This document shows, one piece after another, positions 43,733 through 53,275 of a DNA stretch of 64,000 nt. The notes beneath the pieces were generated by a model. The model was not told the origin of the DNA. It saw nothing but the letters and a program-made list of their open reading frames with translations, and ran no database searches. Made by a program: the position numbers and the translations under genes. Each line of letters begins with the position of its first letter. Positions within the stretch are counted from its first letter, which is position 1. Origin of the DNA: Humitalea rosea (lineage in GTDB: Bacteria; Pseudomonadota; Alphaproteobacteria; Acetobacterales; Acetobacteraceae); the NCBI RefSeq assembly GCF_003253705.1, contig NZ_QKYU01000010.1, positions 109,113-173,112 of the forward strand, written 5' to 3'.

Positions 43733-44709
43733 TGGCCATGATCCCTCGCCGTAGCCTCCTCGCGGCCCCGCTGGCCGTGCCTCTGCTGGCCCGCCCCGCG
43801 CGGGCGCAGGGCTGGGCGCCGGAGCGCCCCTTGCGCCTGGTGATCCCGCTGGCCCCGGGCGGCACCGCCGACACCTTGGGCCGTATCATTGCCGAACCGC
43901 TTGGCGCCGCGCTCGGCCAGCCGGTCATCATCGAGAACCGCCCCGGCGGCGCCACCTCCATCGCCGCCATCGCGGTGGCGCGGGCGGCTCCGGATGGGCT
44001 GACGATGCTCTACGCCGTGCCCAGCGTGCAGATCATCAACCCGCATCTGGTCAAGAACATGACCTATGACGCGATGGGCGATTTCGCGCCGCTCATCGCG
44101 CTGATGCGGGCGCCGAAGCTGTTGGTGGTGCGCACCGGCCTGCCGGTGCAGGATGTGGCGGAGCTGATTGCGCTTGCGAAGTCGCAGCCCGGCGGGCCCA
44201 GCTACGCAAGCTCCGGCGTCTTCTCCTCAGGTCACCTGGCGGGGGCGATGTTCGCCCAGATGGCGGGGATCGAACTGCTGCACGTGCCCTTCCGCGGCAC
44301 CGCGCCGGCAGCCCAGGAGCTGATGGCCGGCCGCGTGGACATGGCCTTCGACACCATCGCGACCCTGTTGCCGCTGGTGCGCGAGGGGCGGATGCGGGCG
44401 CTGGCGGTCAGCACCACCGAGCCCGCCGCGGCGGCACCGGAGCTGCCACCGATCGCGCGGACACTGCCCGGCTACTACGATGCGTCCTTCAACTATCTCC
44501 TCGTCCCGGCCCGCACACCGCCCGAGGCCATCGCCCGACTGAACGCCGAGCTGAACAAGATCCTCGCCAGCCCCACCGTGCGCGCCCGCTTTGCCACCCT
44601 CGGGGTCGAACCCCTGGGCGGCACGCCGGAGTGGCTCGGGGCCGAGGTGCAATCCGAATCCGACCGATGGAAACGCGTGATCCAGGTAGGAGGCCTGCAG
44701 ACCGAATGA
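43732..44709 (+). CDS. Bug-family TTT receptor 2 of three
   Basis: A 325-residue receptor with signal peptide (RRSLLAAPLAVPLLARPARAQ in outline). ATG 43732 overlaps the previous stop by one base. PLRLVIPLAPGGTADTLGR, ENRPGGATSIAAIAVARAAPDG and a PSYASSGVFSSGHLAGAMF block identify the family. It resembles receptor 3 more than receptor 1 in the YAVPSVQIINPHL segment, suggesting a later duplication. Ligand unknown. Confidence 0.92.
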   Translation: MAMIPRRSLLAAPLAVPLLARPARAQGWAPERPLRLVIPLAPGGTADTLGRIIAEPLGAALGQPVIIENRPGGATSIAAIAVARAAPDGLTMLYAVPSVQIINPHLVKNMTYDAMGDFAPLIALMRAPKLLVVRTGLPVQDVAELIALAKSQPGGPSYASSGVFSSGHLAGAMFAQMAGIELLHVPFRGTAPAAQELMAGRVDMAFDTIATLLPLVREGRMRALAVSTTEPAAAAPELPPIARTLPGYYDASFNYLLVPARTPPEAIARLNAELNKILASPTVRARFATLGVEPLGGTPEWLGAEVQSESDRWKRVIQVGGLQTE

Positions 44710-45686
44710 CCCACTCTCGACGGAGTATCCTGGCGACGGGCCTGGCCCTTCCCGGGCTCGCTTTGCCCTCCCTTGCCCGCGCGCAGGCGGGCTTCCCCGA
44801 CCGGCCCCTGCGGCTGATCTGCCCCTATTCCGCCGGCGGCTCGGCCGATGCCACCGCGCGCATGCTGGCTGAGCCGATGGGTGCGATCCTCGGCCAGCCG
44901 GTGATCGTGGAGAACCGCCCCGGCGGCGGCGCGACGCTAGGCGCCGGCGTGGTCGCCCATGCCGCCCCGGACGGCTACACGATGCTCTACGGCACCCCGG
45001 CGCCGCAGATCATCAACCCGCATCTGATGCGCAGCCTGCCCTATGATCCGGTGAAGGATTTCGCGCCGATCAGCGGCGTGAAGCGGGCGCCGAACCTGCT
45101 GGTGGTGCATCCGGGCCTGCCCGTGACCGACCTCGCCTCCCTGATCGCGCTGGCCAAGGCGCGGCCCGGGGTGCTCACCTTCGCAAGCTCCGGCATCGGC
45201 TCCTCCTCGCATCTGGCGGGCGAGATGCTGAAGCACATGGCGGGGATCGATATCCTCCACGTGCCCTATCGCGGCACCAGTGCCGCGCTGACCGATCTGC
45301 TCTCGGGCACCGTCAGCATGGCGCTCGACACGCTCTCGATCCTGCTGCCGCAGGCGCGGGCCGGGAACCTGCGGGCGATCGGCGTCACCACGCCGGAGCG
45401 CTCGGCGCTGGCGCCCGACCTGCCGGCGCTGGCCGAATCCCTGCCGGGCTTCGATGCCGCGCCCTTCAACTACCTCGCGACCACGGCCGGCACGCCGCCC
45501 GCGGTGATCGCCAGGCTGAACGCGGCCGCGGTGGCCGTGCTGTCCAACCCGGCCTTCATGGCGCGGATGGAAGCCCAGGGCGAGGTGGCGATGCCCTCCA
45601 CGCCCGAGGAGCTGGATGCGACCATCCGGGCCGAATCCGCCCGGTGGAAACAGGTGATTGATGCGGCAGGGATCCATATCGAATGA
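44706..45686 (+). CDS. Bug-family TTT receptor 3 of three
   Basis: A 326-residue receptor with signal peptide (SRRSILATGLALPGLALP, ending ARAQ). ATG 44706 overlaps the previous stop by four bases. PLRLICPYSAGGSADATAR, the NRPGGGATLGAGVVAHAAPDG block and YGTPAPQIINPHLMRSLPYDP are present. The shared QIINPHL segment makes it a close paralogue of receptor 2. It is coupled to the enoyl-CoA hydratase gene by a four-base overlap, which ties receptor expression to CoA-ester catabolism. Confidence 0.92.
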   Translation: MTHSRRSILATGLALPGLALPSLARAQAGFPDRPLRLICPYSAGGSADATARMLAEPMGAILGQPVIVENRPGGGATLGAGVVAHAAPDGYTMLYGTPAPQIINPHLMRSLPYDPVKDFAPISGVKRAPNLLVVHPGLPVTDLASLIALAKARPGVLTFASSGIGSSSHLAGEMLKHMAGIDILHVPYRGTSAALTDLLSGTVSMALDTLSILLPQARAGNLRAIGVTTPERSALAPDLPALAESLPGFDAAPFNYLATTAGTPPAVIARLNAAAVAVLSNPAFMARMEAQGEVAMPSTPEELDATIRAESARWKQVIDAAGIHIE

Positions 45687-46450
45687 GTGAGACGCTGATC
45701 CGGGTGGAGGTCGCGGAGTTCGTCGCGACCGTCACCCTCGACCGCCCGCCGGTGAATGCCCAGGGACGGGCGTTCCGCGAGGAGCTGATCCAGGTCTTCG
45801 ACCAGCTCAGCGACCGCGCGGATGTCCGCGCCATCGTGCTGACCGGGGCGGGCAAGACCTTCTCGGCGGGGGCGGATCTGAAGGAGCGGCCGACGGGCGA
45901 TGCGGGAGTCTATCCCCGCCACAACCGCACCGTCCGCGCGAGCTTCGACTGCGTGATGGAATGCGAGAAGCCGGTGATCGCCGCCGTGAACGGCGCCGCC
46001 ATCGGCGCCGGCTGCGTGCTGGCGCTCGTCTGCGACATTCTCGTGGTGGCCGAGGATGCCTTCCTGTCGATGACCGAGGTCGATGTCGGCCTTGCGGGCG
46101 GGGTGCGGCATGTGATGCGGCACTTCGGCCAGTCCGATGCGCGGCTGATGATCTACACCGCCCGGCGGATGAGCGGGGCGGAGCTGTACCGGATGAACGT
46201 CGCCTCGGTCTGCGTGCCGAAGGCGGAGGTGGTCGCGGCCGCCCAGGCCATCGCCGCCGAGATCGCGGCCAAGGTGCCGCTGGCGATCCGCGCCGCCAAG
46301 CGCAGCTTCCAGGTCACGGAAAACCTGCCGCTGCACGAGGGCTACCGCTTCGAGCAGTCCCAGACCGTGGCACTGGCCAGCACCGAGGACACCCGCGAGG
46401 CGCAGGCCGCCTTCGCGGAAAAACGCAAGCCGGTGTTCAAGGGCCGATAG
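45683..46450 (+). CDS. Enoyl-CoA hydratase/isomerase family protein
   Basis: A 255-residue crotonase-fold enzyme. The oxyanion/CoA sites are AGKTFSAGADLKE and AAVNGAAIGAGCVLALVCD, and MTEVDVGLAGG holds the region of the catalytic glutamates (Glu in MTEVDVG). The NAQGRAFREEL start differs from housekeeping FadB. It ends the CoA-transferase/Bug row, giving a set for import, CoA activation and hydration of a carboxylic acid. Confidence 0.92.
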   Translation: MSETLIRVEVAEFVATVTLDRPPVNAQGRAFREELIQVFDQLSDRADVRAIVLTGAGKTFSAGADLKERPTGDAGVYPRHNRTVRASFDCVMECEKPVIAAVNGAAIGAGCVLALVCDILVVAEDAFLSMTEVDVGLAGGVRHVMRHFGQSDARLMIYTARRMSGAELYRMNVASVCVPKAEVVAAAQAIAAEIAAKVPLAIRAAKRSFQVTENLPLHEGYRFEQSQTVALASTEDTREAQAAFAEKRKPVFKGR

Positions 46451-46498
46451 GGTGTAACATGCCTCCGAGGGCGCTTCCGCCCCGGGGGCAGATCACGC

Positions 46499-46711
46499 GT
46501 GGCAGTCAAGGACAGCAACGGCACCGTCTTGGTGGACGGCGATTCCGTGCAGGTTATCAAGGACCTGAAGGTCAAGGGCACTTCGGTCACGCTGAAGCGT
46601 GGCACCATCATGCGCGGCATTCGCCTGACCGGCGATGATGACGAGGTCGAGGGCCGCACCGACAAGGTGAAGGACCTCGTCCTCAAGGCCTGCTTTCTGA
46701 AAAAGGCCTGA
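46499..46711 (+). CDS. PhnA/YjdM C-terminal-domain protein
   Basis: A 70-residue protein with the PhnA domain (DSNGTVLVDGDSVQVIKDL at the start, ending LVLKACFLKKA). The name alkylphosphonate utilisation is historical; phosphonoacetate hydrolase activity belongs to a different PhnA. Escherichia coli YjdM has an extra N-terminal zinc ribbon that is missing here, as in many other bacteria. The start is GTG 46499; no other in-frame start fits. Confidence 0.85.
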   Translation: MAVKDSNGTVLVDGDSVQVIKDLKVKGTSVTLKRGTIMRGIRLTGDDDEVEGRTDKVKDLVLKACFLKKA

Positions 46712-46809
46712 CGCGGCTACCCTTGCCGGGGGGCGTATTCCCGCGTCCAAATTTGTGATATCGAATAATCACCATATCTGAACGTTGATCCGTGGAGGCG
46801 AGAAGGCTG

Positions 46810-47298
46810 ATGTCGAGCACCACCCCTGACGCCCCCATGGGCATCCTGCAGCGGCGCCGGATCGAGGCGGAGATCATCAAGCCGATCTATGAGGAGATGA
46901 AGGCCGCCTTCGGCGAGGAAGCGGCCCAAGGGGTGATCGAGCGCGCGGTGAAGGCCGCTGCCATCGAGGCCGGGCGCCAATTCGCCGCCGCCGCCCCAGG
47001 CGGACCCTCGATCGAGAATTTCGCCGCCATCCAGCCGCTCTGGACGCGGGAGGATGCGCTGCGGATCGAGCCCATCGCCCAGGATGCCGAAACCCTGGAC
47101 TTCAACGTCACCCGCTGCCGCTATGCTGAGCTTTACCATTCCATGGGCCTCGGCGAGATCGGACATCTGCTCTCCTGCAACCGGGACGGCACCTTCATCG
47201 AGGGGTATGATCCACGGATCGAGATGACCCGGACAAAGACCATCATGAAGGGCGCGAGCCACTGCGACTTCCGCTACCGCATGCGCAAGGAAGGCTGA
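46810..47298 (+). CDS. L-2-amino-thiazoline-4-carboxylic acid hydrolase-family protein
   Basis: A 162-residue protein of the ATC-hydrolase family, whose named member opens a thiazoline ring on the way to L-cysteine. Recognisable blocks are VTRCRYAELYHSMGLGEIG, HLLSCNRDGTFIEGYDP, and TIMKGASHCDFRYRM, with the conserved Cys and His residues. ATG 46810 is used; GTG 46792 adds six residues behind a better-spaced site. It heads a row with a VOC protein and a Dpp-type transporter. Most homologues are untested, and the substrate may be another heterocycle. Confidence 0.8.
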   Translation: MSSTTPDAPMGILQRRRIEAEIIKPIYEEMKAAFGEEAAQGVIERAVKAAAIEAGRQFAAAAPGGPSIENFAAIQPLWTREDALRIEPIAQDAETLDFNVTRCRYAELYHSMGLGEIGHLLSCNRDGTFIEGYDPRIEMTRTKTIMKGASHCDFRYRMRKEG

Positions 47299-47299
47299 G

Positions 47300-48088
47300 A
47301 TGCTCGCCAGCCTGATCGGTCTCGACCACGCGGTGGTCGCGGTGCGGGACCTCGATGCCGCCGCCGCCGTCTGGGCCGGGGCGGGGTTCACCCTGTCGCC
47401 GCGTGGGCTGCATTCGCCGCATATGGGCAGCGGCAACTACACCATGATGTTCGGGGAGGATTACATCGAACTCCTGGGCGTGGTCACCGAGACGCCGCGC
47501 AACGCGCCGCTGCGCGGCTTCCTCGCCGAGCGCGAGGGGCTGGAGCGCGTCGCCTTCACCACCACCGATGCCGCCGCCGGCGTCGCGGCCGCCCAGGCCG
47601 CGGGTTCCGCCGCGACCGGGCCGGTGGAGTTCGGCCGCCCGGTGCCGCTGCCGGATGGCGGCAGCACGGAGGCGCGCTTCTCGGTCTTCCACTGGCCGCC
47701 GGAGGCCGCCGTCGGCGGCTTGCGCATCTTCGCCTGCCAGCACCACACGCGGGAGGCGGTCTGGCTGCCTTCGCTGCAAACCCACGCCAATGGCGTGACC
47801 CGCATCCTGCGCGTGCTGGTGGCGACGGCGGATGCGGCCGCCGCCGACCGCCTCGCAGGGCTGATCGACAGCTCGGTGCGGGAGGAGGGCGCGTTCCGCG
47901 TGGTCCCGACCGGCCCCGGCCGGGCCGATATCGCCTTTGCCACCGCCGCGGCCATTGCGGAAAAATACGACATTCCCACCCCGCCGCCCGAAGGCGGCGC
48001 CGGTTTGGTGCTCGGCACCCCGACCCCGCGCGCCCCGGTCACCGCGACCGGCTGCACCCTGATCTTCAGTGAGGACACCACCCGATGA
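47300..48088 (+). CDS. VOC-family (glyoxalase-like) protein
   Basis: A 262-residue protein with an N-terminal VOC fold, LIGLDHAVVAVRDLDAAAAVW, and a GNYTMMFGEDYIELLGVV strand carrying a candidate metal-binding Glu; a histidine sits in LDH. The second half repeats the fold loosely. It belongs to the glyoxalase-like PF13468-type group. It starts one base after the previous stop and overlaps the next gene by four bases, so it likely works with the ATC-hydrolase-like enzyme. Lyase, dioxygenase or lactonase activity is possible. Confidence 0.82.
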   Translation: MLASLIGLDHAVVAVRDLDAAAAVWAGAGFTLSPRGLHSPHMGSGNYTMMFGEDYIELLGVVTETPRNAPLRGFLAEREGLERVAFTTTDAAAGVAAAQAAGSAATGPVEFGRPVPLPDGGSTEARFSVFHWPPEAAVGGLRIFACQHHTREAVWLPSLQTHANGVTRILRVLVATADAAAADRLAGLIDSSVREEGAFRVVPTGPGRADIAFATAAAIAEKYDIPTPPPEGGAGLVLGTPTPRAPVTATGCTLIFSEDTTR

Positions 48089-49692
48089 ATGGACCCACGC
48101 GCCGCGAGGCCCTCCTGCTCGCCGCCTCCGCGATCGCCGCCCCCGGCTTCACCGCCATGCCCGCCTTCGCCCAGGAGACGCCCAAGCGCGGCGGGGTGAT
48201 GACCGTCCATTTCGCGACCGAACAGCGCATCCTGAACCCGTCGCTCCAGGCCTCGACCGGCGTCTACATCGTCGGCGGCAAGATCCAGGAGCCGCTGGTG
48301 GACCTGGACAGCGCCGGCAATCCGAGCCCGGTGCTGGCCGAATCCTGGGAAAGCAGCGCGGATGGCAAGACCATCACCTTCCGCCTGCGTCAGGGCGTGA
48401 CCTGGCATGACGGCAAGCCCTTCACCTCCGCCGACGTGCAGTTCACGGCGATGGAGATGTGGAAGAAGATCCTGAACTACAGCACCGCGCTGCAGCAGTT
48501 CCTCACCGCCGTGGACACGCCTGACGCGCATACCGCGGTGTTCCGCTACGAGCGCCCGATGCCGCTCGGCCTGCTGCTGCGGGCGCTGCCGGATCTCGGT
48601 TACGTCTCGCCCAAGCACATCTACGAGGGCACCGATATCCGGGCCAACCCGGCCAATACCGCGCCGATCGGCACCGGCCCGTTCAAGTTCGTGCAGTATG
48701 AGCGCGGCCAGTTCATCATCGCCGAGCGCAACCCGACCTACTGGCGCCCCAACCTGCCCTATCTGGACCGTATCGTCTGGCGGGTCGTCACCGACCGCTC
48801 GGCGGCGGCGGCGCAGATGGAAGCCGGGCAGATCCTGTTCAGCCCCTATTCCTCGCTGACCATCGCCGATTCCCAGCGCCTTGGCCGCGACCCGCGTTTC
48901 GAGGTCACGACCCGCGGCAATGAAGGCAATGCCCGCACCAATACGCTGGAGTTCAACTTCCGCCGCACCGAACTGGCCGATGTCCGAGTCCGCCGCGCCA
49001 TCGCGCATGCGATCAACATCCCCTTCTTCATCGAGAATTTCCTCGGCGACTTCGCCAAGCCGGGGACGGGGCCGATCCCCTCGGTTTCGACCGACTACTA
49101 CCCGGGTGCGGATGTGCCGCAGTACGGCTTCGACAAGGCGGCCGCGAACCGGCTGCTGGACGAGGCCGGCTTCCGCCGCGGCGCCGGCGGGTTGCGCTTC
49201 ACCCTGCGCCTGACCCCCGCCCCCTGGGGCGAGGATATCGCGCTGTTCTCGACCTATATCCAGCAGTCGCTGTCCGAGGTCGGCATCCGCATCGAGATCG
49301 TGCGCCTGGACGCGGCGGGTTTCCTGCGCACCGTCTATCGCGAGCATGACTTCGACCTCGCCACCGGCTGGCATCAGTACCGCAGCGATCCGGCGGTCAG
49401 CACCACGGTCTGGTATCGTTCGGGCAGCCCGGTCGGCGCGCCCTGGACCAACCAGTTCGGCTGGCAGAACGACGCCGCCGACAAGCTGATGGATGATGCG
49501 GCGACCGAGGTCGATCCGGTGAAGCGCCGCGCGCTCTATGCCGACTTCGTCCGGCTGGTGCAGACGGAACTGCCGGTCTGGATGCCGATCGAGCAGCTGT
49601 TCCTCTCCACCTTCAACAAGAAGCTGAAGAACACCGGCAACAACCCGCGCTGGGCCTCCTCCTCCTGGCATGACACCTGGCTGGACTCTTGA
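48085..49692 (+). CDS. Peptide/opine-type ABC transporter substrate-binding protein (SBP family 5)
   Basis: A 535-residue periplasmic protein with a Tat-like signal (TRREALLLAASAIAAPG, ending AFAQE). Family-5 motifs include NPSLQAS, VLAESWESSADGKTITFRLRQG, FTSADVQFTAME, GTGPFKFVQY and VRRAIAHAIN. It is the ligand-binding part of a complete Dpp-type system encoded downstream. Peptides, nickel chelates, opines and glycosides are known ligands of the family. Context suggests an amino acid derivative. Confidence 0.93.
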   Translation: MNGPTRREALLLAASAIAAPGFTAMPAFAQETPKRGGVMTVHFATEQRILNPSLQASTGVYIVGGKIQEPLVDLDSAGNPSPVLAESWESSADGKTITFRLRQGVTWHDGKPFTSADVQFTAMEMWKKILNYSTALQQFLTAVDTPDAHTAVFRYERPMPLGLLLRALPDLGYVSPKHIYEGTDIRANPANTAPIGTGPFKFVQYERGQFIIAERNPTYWRPNLPYLDRIVWRVVTDRSAAAAQMEAGQILFSPYSSLTIADSQRLGRDPRFEVTTRGNEGNARTNTLEFNFRRTELADVRVRRAIAHAINIPFFIENFLGDFAKPGTGPIPSVSTDYYPGADVPQYGFDKAAANRLLDEAGFRRGAGGLRFTLRLTPAPWGEDIALFSTYIQQSLSEVGIRIEIVRLDAAGFLRTVYREHDFDLATGWHQYRSDPAVSTTVWYRSGSPVGAPWTNQFGWQNDAADKLMDDAATEVDPVKRRALYADFVRLVQTELPVWMPIEQLFLSTFNKKLKNTGNNPRWASSSWHDTWLDS

Positions 49693-50666
49693 GGCTTCTG
49701 GGTCTCGCGGCGCGGCGTCTCGCCGCGTCGCTGCCGGCGCTGCTGCTGATCCTGATCGGGCTGTTCCTGCTGCTCCAACTCGCGCCCGGCGATACCGTCG
49801 ATGCGCTGATGGCGCAGATGGGCGGCGGCGACGAACGCATCGCGACCGAGCTTCGGGTCTTCTACGGGCTCGACCTCTCGGTCCCGGCCCGGCTCGGGCA
49901 GTATCTGCTGCGGCTGGTACAGCTCGACCTCGGCTACTCGGCGATCTACGGCAAGCCGGTCGCGACCGTGATCCTGGAGCGGCTGCCGGCGACCTTGCTG
50001 CTGATGACCGCCTCGCTGTCCTTCGCCTTCGCCTTCGGCGCGGTGCTGGGGGTGGTCGCGGCGCGGCGGGTGAACCGCTGGCCGGATACGCTGATCTCGA
50101 CCCTGGGGCTGATCTTCTATGCCACCCCTTCCTTCTGGTTCGGGCTGATGGCGATCGTGGTGTTCAGCGTGCACCTGCAATGGCTGCCCGCGGGTGGCTT
50201 CGGCGATGTGGCGCTGGGGTTGACCGGCTTCGCCGCGGTGCTGGACATCGCCAAGCATCTGGTACTGCCGACGCTGACCCTGGCGCTGATCTACCTCGCC
50301 ATCTCGCTGCGGATCATGCGGGCGGCGATGCTGGAGGTGCTGACCCTCGATTTCGTCCGCACCGCCCGGGCCAAGGGGCTGACCGAGACCCGCGTCGTCG
50401 CGCGCCATGTGCTGCGCAACGCGCTGCTGCCGATGATCACGCTGATCGGCCTGCAGGTCGGCACCATGCTCGGCGGCTCGGTGGTGGTGGAGAGCGTCTT
50501 CACCCTGCCCGGCCTCGGCCGGCTTGCCTATGAGAGCGTGGTGCAGCGCGATCTGAACACGCTGCTCGGGATCGCCTTCGTCTCGGCGCTGCTGGTGATC
50601 GCGGCGAATTTCATCGTGGACATGCTGTACGCGCGGCTCGACCCGCGCATTTCGAGCGGCGGCTGA
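49689..50666 (+). CDS. Dipeptide-type ABC transporter permease (DppB-like)
   Basis: A 325-residue permease with six helices. The start is TTG 49689, overlapping the previous stop as TTGA. PSFWFGLMAIVVFS and the EAA-type loop (RTARAKGLTETRVVARHVLRN) are diagnostic of the DppB group. It pairs with the next permease and the fused ATPase. Confidence 0.93.
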   Translation: MRLLGLAARRLAASLPALLLILIGLFLLLQLAPGDTVDALMAQMGGGDERIATELRVFYGLDLSVPARLGQYLLRLVQLDLGYSAIYGKPVATVILERLPATLLLMTASLSFAFAFGAVLGVVAARRVNRWPDTLISTLGLIFYATPSFWFGLMAIVVFSVHLQWLPAGGFGDVALGLTGFAAVLDIAKHLVLPTLTLALIYLAISLRIMRAAMLEVLTLDFVRTARAKGLTETRVVARHVLRNALLPMITLIGLQVGTMLGGSVVVESVFTLPGLGRLAYESVVQRDLNTLLGIAFVSALLVIAANFIVDMLYARLDPRISSGG

Positions 50667-51496
50667 TGCAATTCCTTCGCGCCTATGCGCGCAACCCCGC
50701 GGCCCTGATCGGCGCGGCCTTGGTCCTGGCCGTGCTGGCGATGGGGCTGCTGGCCCCGCTGCTCTATCCGGGCGATCCGCTGTCCTTGGCCGGGCGGCCG
50801 CTGCAATGGCCGGGGGCCAATCCGCGCTTCCCGCTCGGCACCGACCCCTCGGGGCGGGATATCGCGGCGCAGTTGTTCCATGGCGCGCGGGTCTCGCTGC
50901 TGATCGGCTTCAGCGCCACGGCCATCGCGGTGGTCATCGGCATCGGCATCGGGGCTCTGGCCGGGTTCTACGGCGGGATCGTGGACACGCTGCTGATGCG
51001 GGTGACCGAGGCGTTCCAGACCCTGCCCAATTTCCTGCTGCTGCTGGTGCTGGTCGCGGTGTTCGGCTCGGACATCAAAACCGTCACCATCGCCATCGGC
51101 ATCGTCGCCTGGCCCCCCGTCGCGCGGCTGACGCGGGCGGAGTTCCTGAGCCTGCGCACCCGCGACTTCGTGCAGGCCTGCCGGTTGCAGGGCCTGTCCG
51201 ACGCGCATCTGATCCTGCGCGAGGTGCTGCCCAACGCGCTGCCGCCGGTGATCGTCTATGCCAGCGTGGTGATGGCCATCGCCATCCTGCTGGAAAGCGC
51301 CCTGGCCTTCCTGCAGCTCTCCGATCCCAACGTCTCCTCCTGGGGCAATCTGATCGGCCTCGGGCGGAACGTGCTGCGGGCGGAGTGGTATGTCTCGGCC
51401 ATTCCCGGCATCGCCATCCTGCTGACCATCCTCGGGGTTTCGCTGGTGGGCCAGGGGCTGAACGACGCGCTGAACCCGCGGCTGGCCGGCCGATGA
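50666..51496 (+). CDS. Dipeptide-type ABC transporter permease (DppC-like)
   Basis: A 276-residue permease. ATG 50666 overlaps the previous stop by one base. The N-terminal helix plus GTDPSGRDIAAQLFHGARVSLLIG and the EAA loop (FVQACRLQGLSDAHLILREVLPN) identify the DppC group. It forms the channel with the DppB-like subunit. Confidence 0.93.
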   Translation: MQFLRAYARNPAALIGAALVLAVLAMGLLAPLLYPGDPLSLAGRPLQWPGANPRFPLGTDPSGRDIAAQLFHGARVSLLIGFSATAIAVVIGIGIGALAGFYGGIVDTLLMRVTEAFQTLPNFLLLLVLVAVFGSDIKTVTIAIGIVAWPPVARLTRAEFLSLRTRDFVQACRLQGLSDAHLILREVLPNALPPVIVYASVVMAIAILLESALAFLQLSDPNVSSWGNLIGLGRNVLRAEWYVSAIPGIAILLTILGVSLVGQGLNDALNPRLAGR

Positions 51497-53079
51497 GCTT
51501 GCTCGAAATCAGGGAGCTGAGCGTGGCCCTGCCGGCAGGGGCTGACCGGGCGCTGGCGCTCGATCAGGTCTCGCTGGCGCTCGATCCCGGCGAGATCCTC
51601 TGCGTCGTCGGTGAGAGCGGTTCCGGCAAATCCGTCACCGCCTCGGCCATCATCGGGCTGCTGGCGCCGGGGCTGGCCGTCGTCTCGGGCCAGATCATGC
51701 TGGCCGGCGAAGCGCTGGTCGGCCAGTCGCCCGAGGCCTGGCGCGCCCTGCGCGGCCGCCGCATCGCCATGGTGTTCCAGGAGCCGATGACGGCGCTGAA
51801 TCCGCTGATGACCGTGGGCGCCCAGATCGCGGAGATGTGGCGCGCCCATACCGATCTCAATTCCAGGGACATCACCGCCCACAGCCTCGCCGCATTGACC
51901 GAGGTCGCCCTGCCCGACCCCGAGGGCGCGCTACGGGCCTATCCGCATGAGCTTTCGGGCGGGCAGCGGCAGCGGGTGATGATCGCCATGGCCCTGGCCC
52001 TGGAACCCGAGGTGCTGATCTGCGACGAGCCGACCACAGCCCTCGACGTCACCACCCAGGCCCAGGTGCTGGCGCTGATCCGCGCGTTGCAACAGCGACG
52101 CGGCACCGCGGTGCTGTTCATCACCCATGATTTCGGCGTGGTCGCGGAGATCGCCGACCGGGTCGCGGTGATGCAGCAGGGGGTTGTGGTGGAGCAGGGG
52201 CCGGCGGCGACCGTGCTCTCTCATCCGACCCATCCCTATACCAAGGCGTTGCTCGCCGCCGTGCCCGCGCTGATCGCCCCGCCGCCCCGCGAGCTTGCGG
52301 CAGGCTCGGTGCTGACCCTGCGGGGGGTGACCAAGACCTATGGCTCGCCGGGCATGTTCCGGCGCCGCAAGGCGGTGAAGGCGCTGGATGCCGTTGACCT
52401 GACCCTGCGCCAGGGCGCCACCCTCGGCGTCGTCGGCGAGAGCGGCTCAGGCAAATCGACGCTGGCGCGCTGCGTCGTCGGGCTGCTGCCGGTCGATGCC
52501 GGCGATATCCTGATTGCCGGCGAGCCCTTGCCCCACGGCCGCTGCGCCGCCGCTGGGTTGGTGCAGATGGTGTTCCAGGACCCTTTCGCCTCGCTGAACC
52601 CGCGCCGGCGCGTGGGCGACCAGGTCGCGCAGGGCCCCATGGCCCTGGGCACCAGCGCCGCCCAGGCGATGGCGGAAGCGCGCGCCCTCTTCGGCCTGGT
52701 CGGGCTGGAGCCGGATGCGGTCGCCCGCTTCCCGCACGAGTTCAGCGGCGGCCAGCGCCAGCGCATCGGTATCGCCCGCGCTTTGGCGATGAAGCCGCGG
52801 GTGCTGGTCGCCGACGAACCGGTCTCGGCGCTGGATGTCAGCGTGCAGGCGCAGGTGCTGGAGCTGCTGCGCGGCTTGCAGGCGCGGCTCGGGCTCTCGA
52901 TGCTCTTCATCACCCATGACCTGCGCGTCGCGGCGCAGATCTGCGACGATATCGCGGTGATGCAGAACGGGGTGGTGGTCGAGACCGGCCCGATCGGGGA
53001 GGTGTTCGCCGCCCCCCGCCACGCCTATACCCGCAGCCTGCTGGACGCCGTCCCGGGCCGCGCCCTCTTCGCGGCGTGA
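51493..53079 (+). CDS. Fused DppD-DppF dipeptide ABC transporter ATPase
   Basis: A 528-residue protein containing both nucleotide-binding domains that are normally separate DppD and DppF. Walker A GESGSGKS occurs at 40-47 and again at 315-322. Each half also has an LSGGQ-type signature ([10 protein letters not shown] and [10 protein letters not shown]), Walker B (VLICDEPTT and VLVADEPVS) and the H-loop (FITHD). The longer open frame upstream belongs to the permease frame and is rejected. Fusion ensures equal dosage of the two ATPases. Confidence 0.95.
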   Translation: MSLLEIRELSVALPAGADRALALDQVSLALDPGEILCVVGESGSGKSVTASAIIGLLAPGLAVVSGQIMLAGEALVGQSPEAWRALRGRRIAMVFQEPMTALNPLMTVGAQIAEMWRAHTDLNSRDITAHSLAALTEVALPDPEGALRAYPHELSGGQRQRVMIAMALALEPEVLICDEPTTALDVTTQAQVLALIRALQQRRGTAVLFITHDFGVVAEIADRVAVMQQGVVVEQGPAATVLSHPTHPYTKALLAAVPALIAPPPRELAAGSVLTLRGVTKTYGSPGMFRRRKAVKALDAVDLTLRQGATLGVVGESGSGKSTLARCVVGLLPVDAGDILIAGEPLPHGRCAAAGLVQMVFQDPFASLNPRRRVGDQVAQGPMALGTSAAQAMAEARALFGLVGLEPDAVARFPHEFSGGQRQRIGIARALAMKPRVLVADEPVSALDVSVQAQVLELLRGLQARLGLSMLFITHDLRVAAQICDDIAVMQNGVVVETGPIGEVFAAPRHAYTRSLLDAVPGRALFAA

Positions 53080-53275
53080 TGGCCGGCCGGTGAGGCCGTA
53101 AGAGGGTTCGGATTGACGCATCCGGCGCCATGGGGTTGAAGCGGGAGCATCGGCGCGGTTCGGATCATGCTTGCCTTCTGGAATCTCGGCTCCGGCGTTT
53201 TCAGCCAGGGTGTGAAACCGGACGAGTTGCCGGCCGTTTCGCCGGGCACCCGTAAAAGAGCGAGGACTCCTGTTC

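Noticed and set aside
46499..46711. Phosphonate hydrolase
   Set aside because: The PhnA/YjdM domain name is historical and the 70-residue form has no hydrolase motifs.
47461..49671. 736-residue reverse-strand frame over the VOC and SBP genes
   Set aside because: Composition and position show it is an antisense shadow of two well-supported genes.
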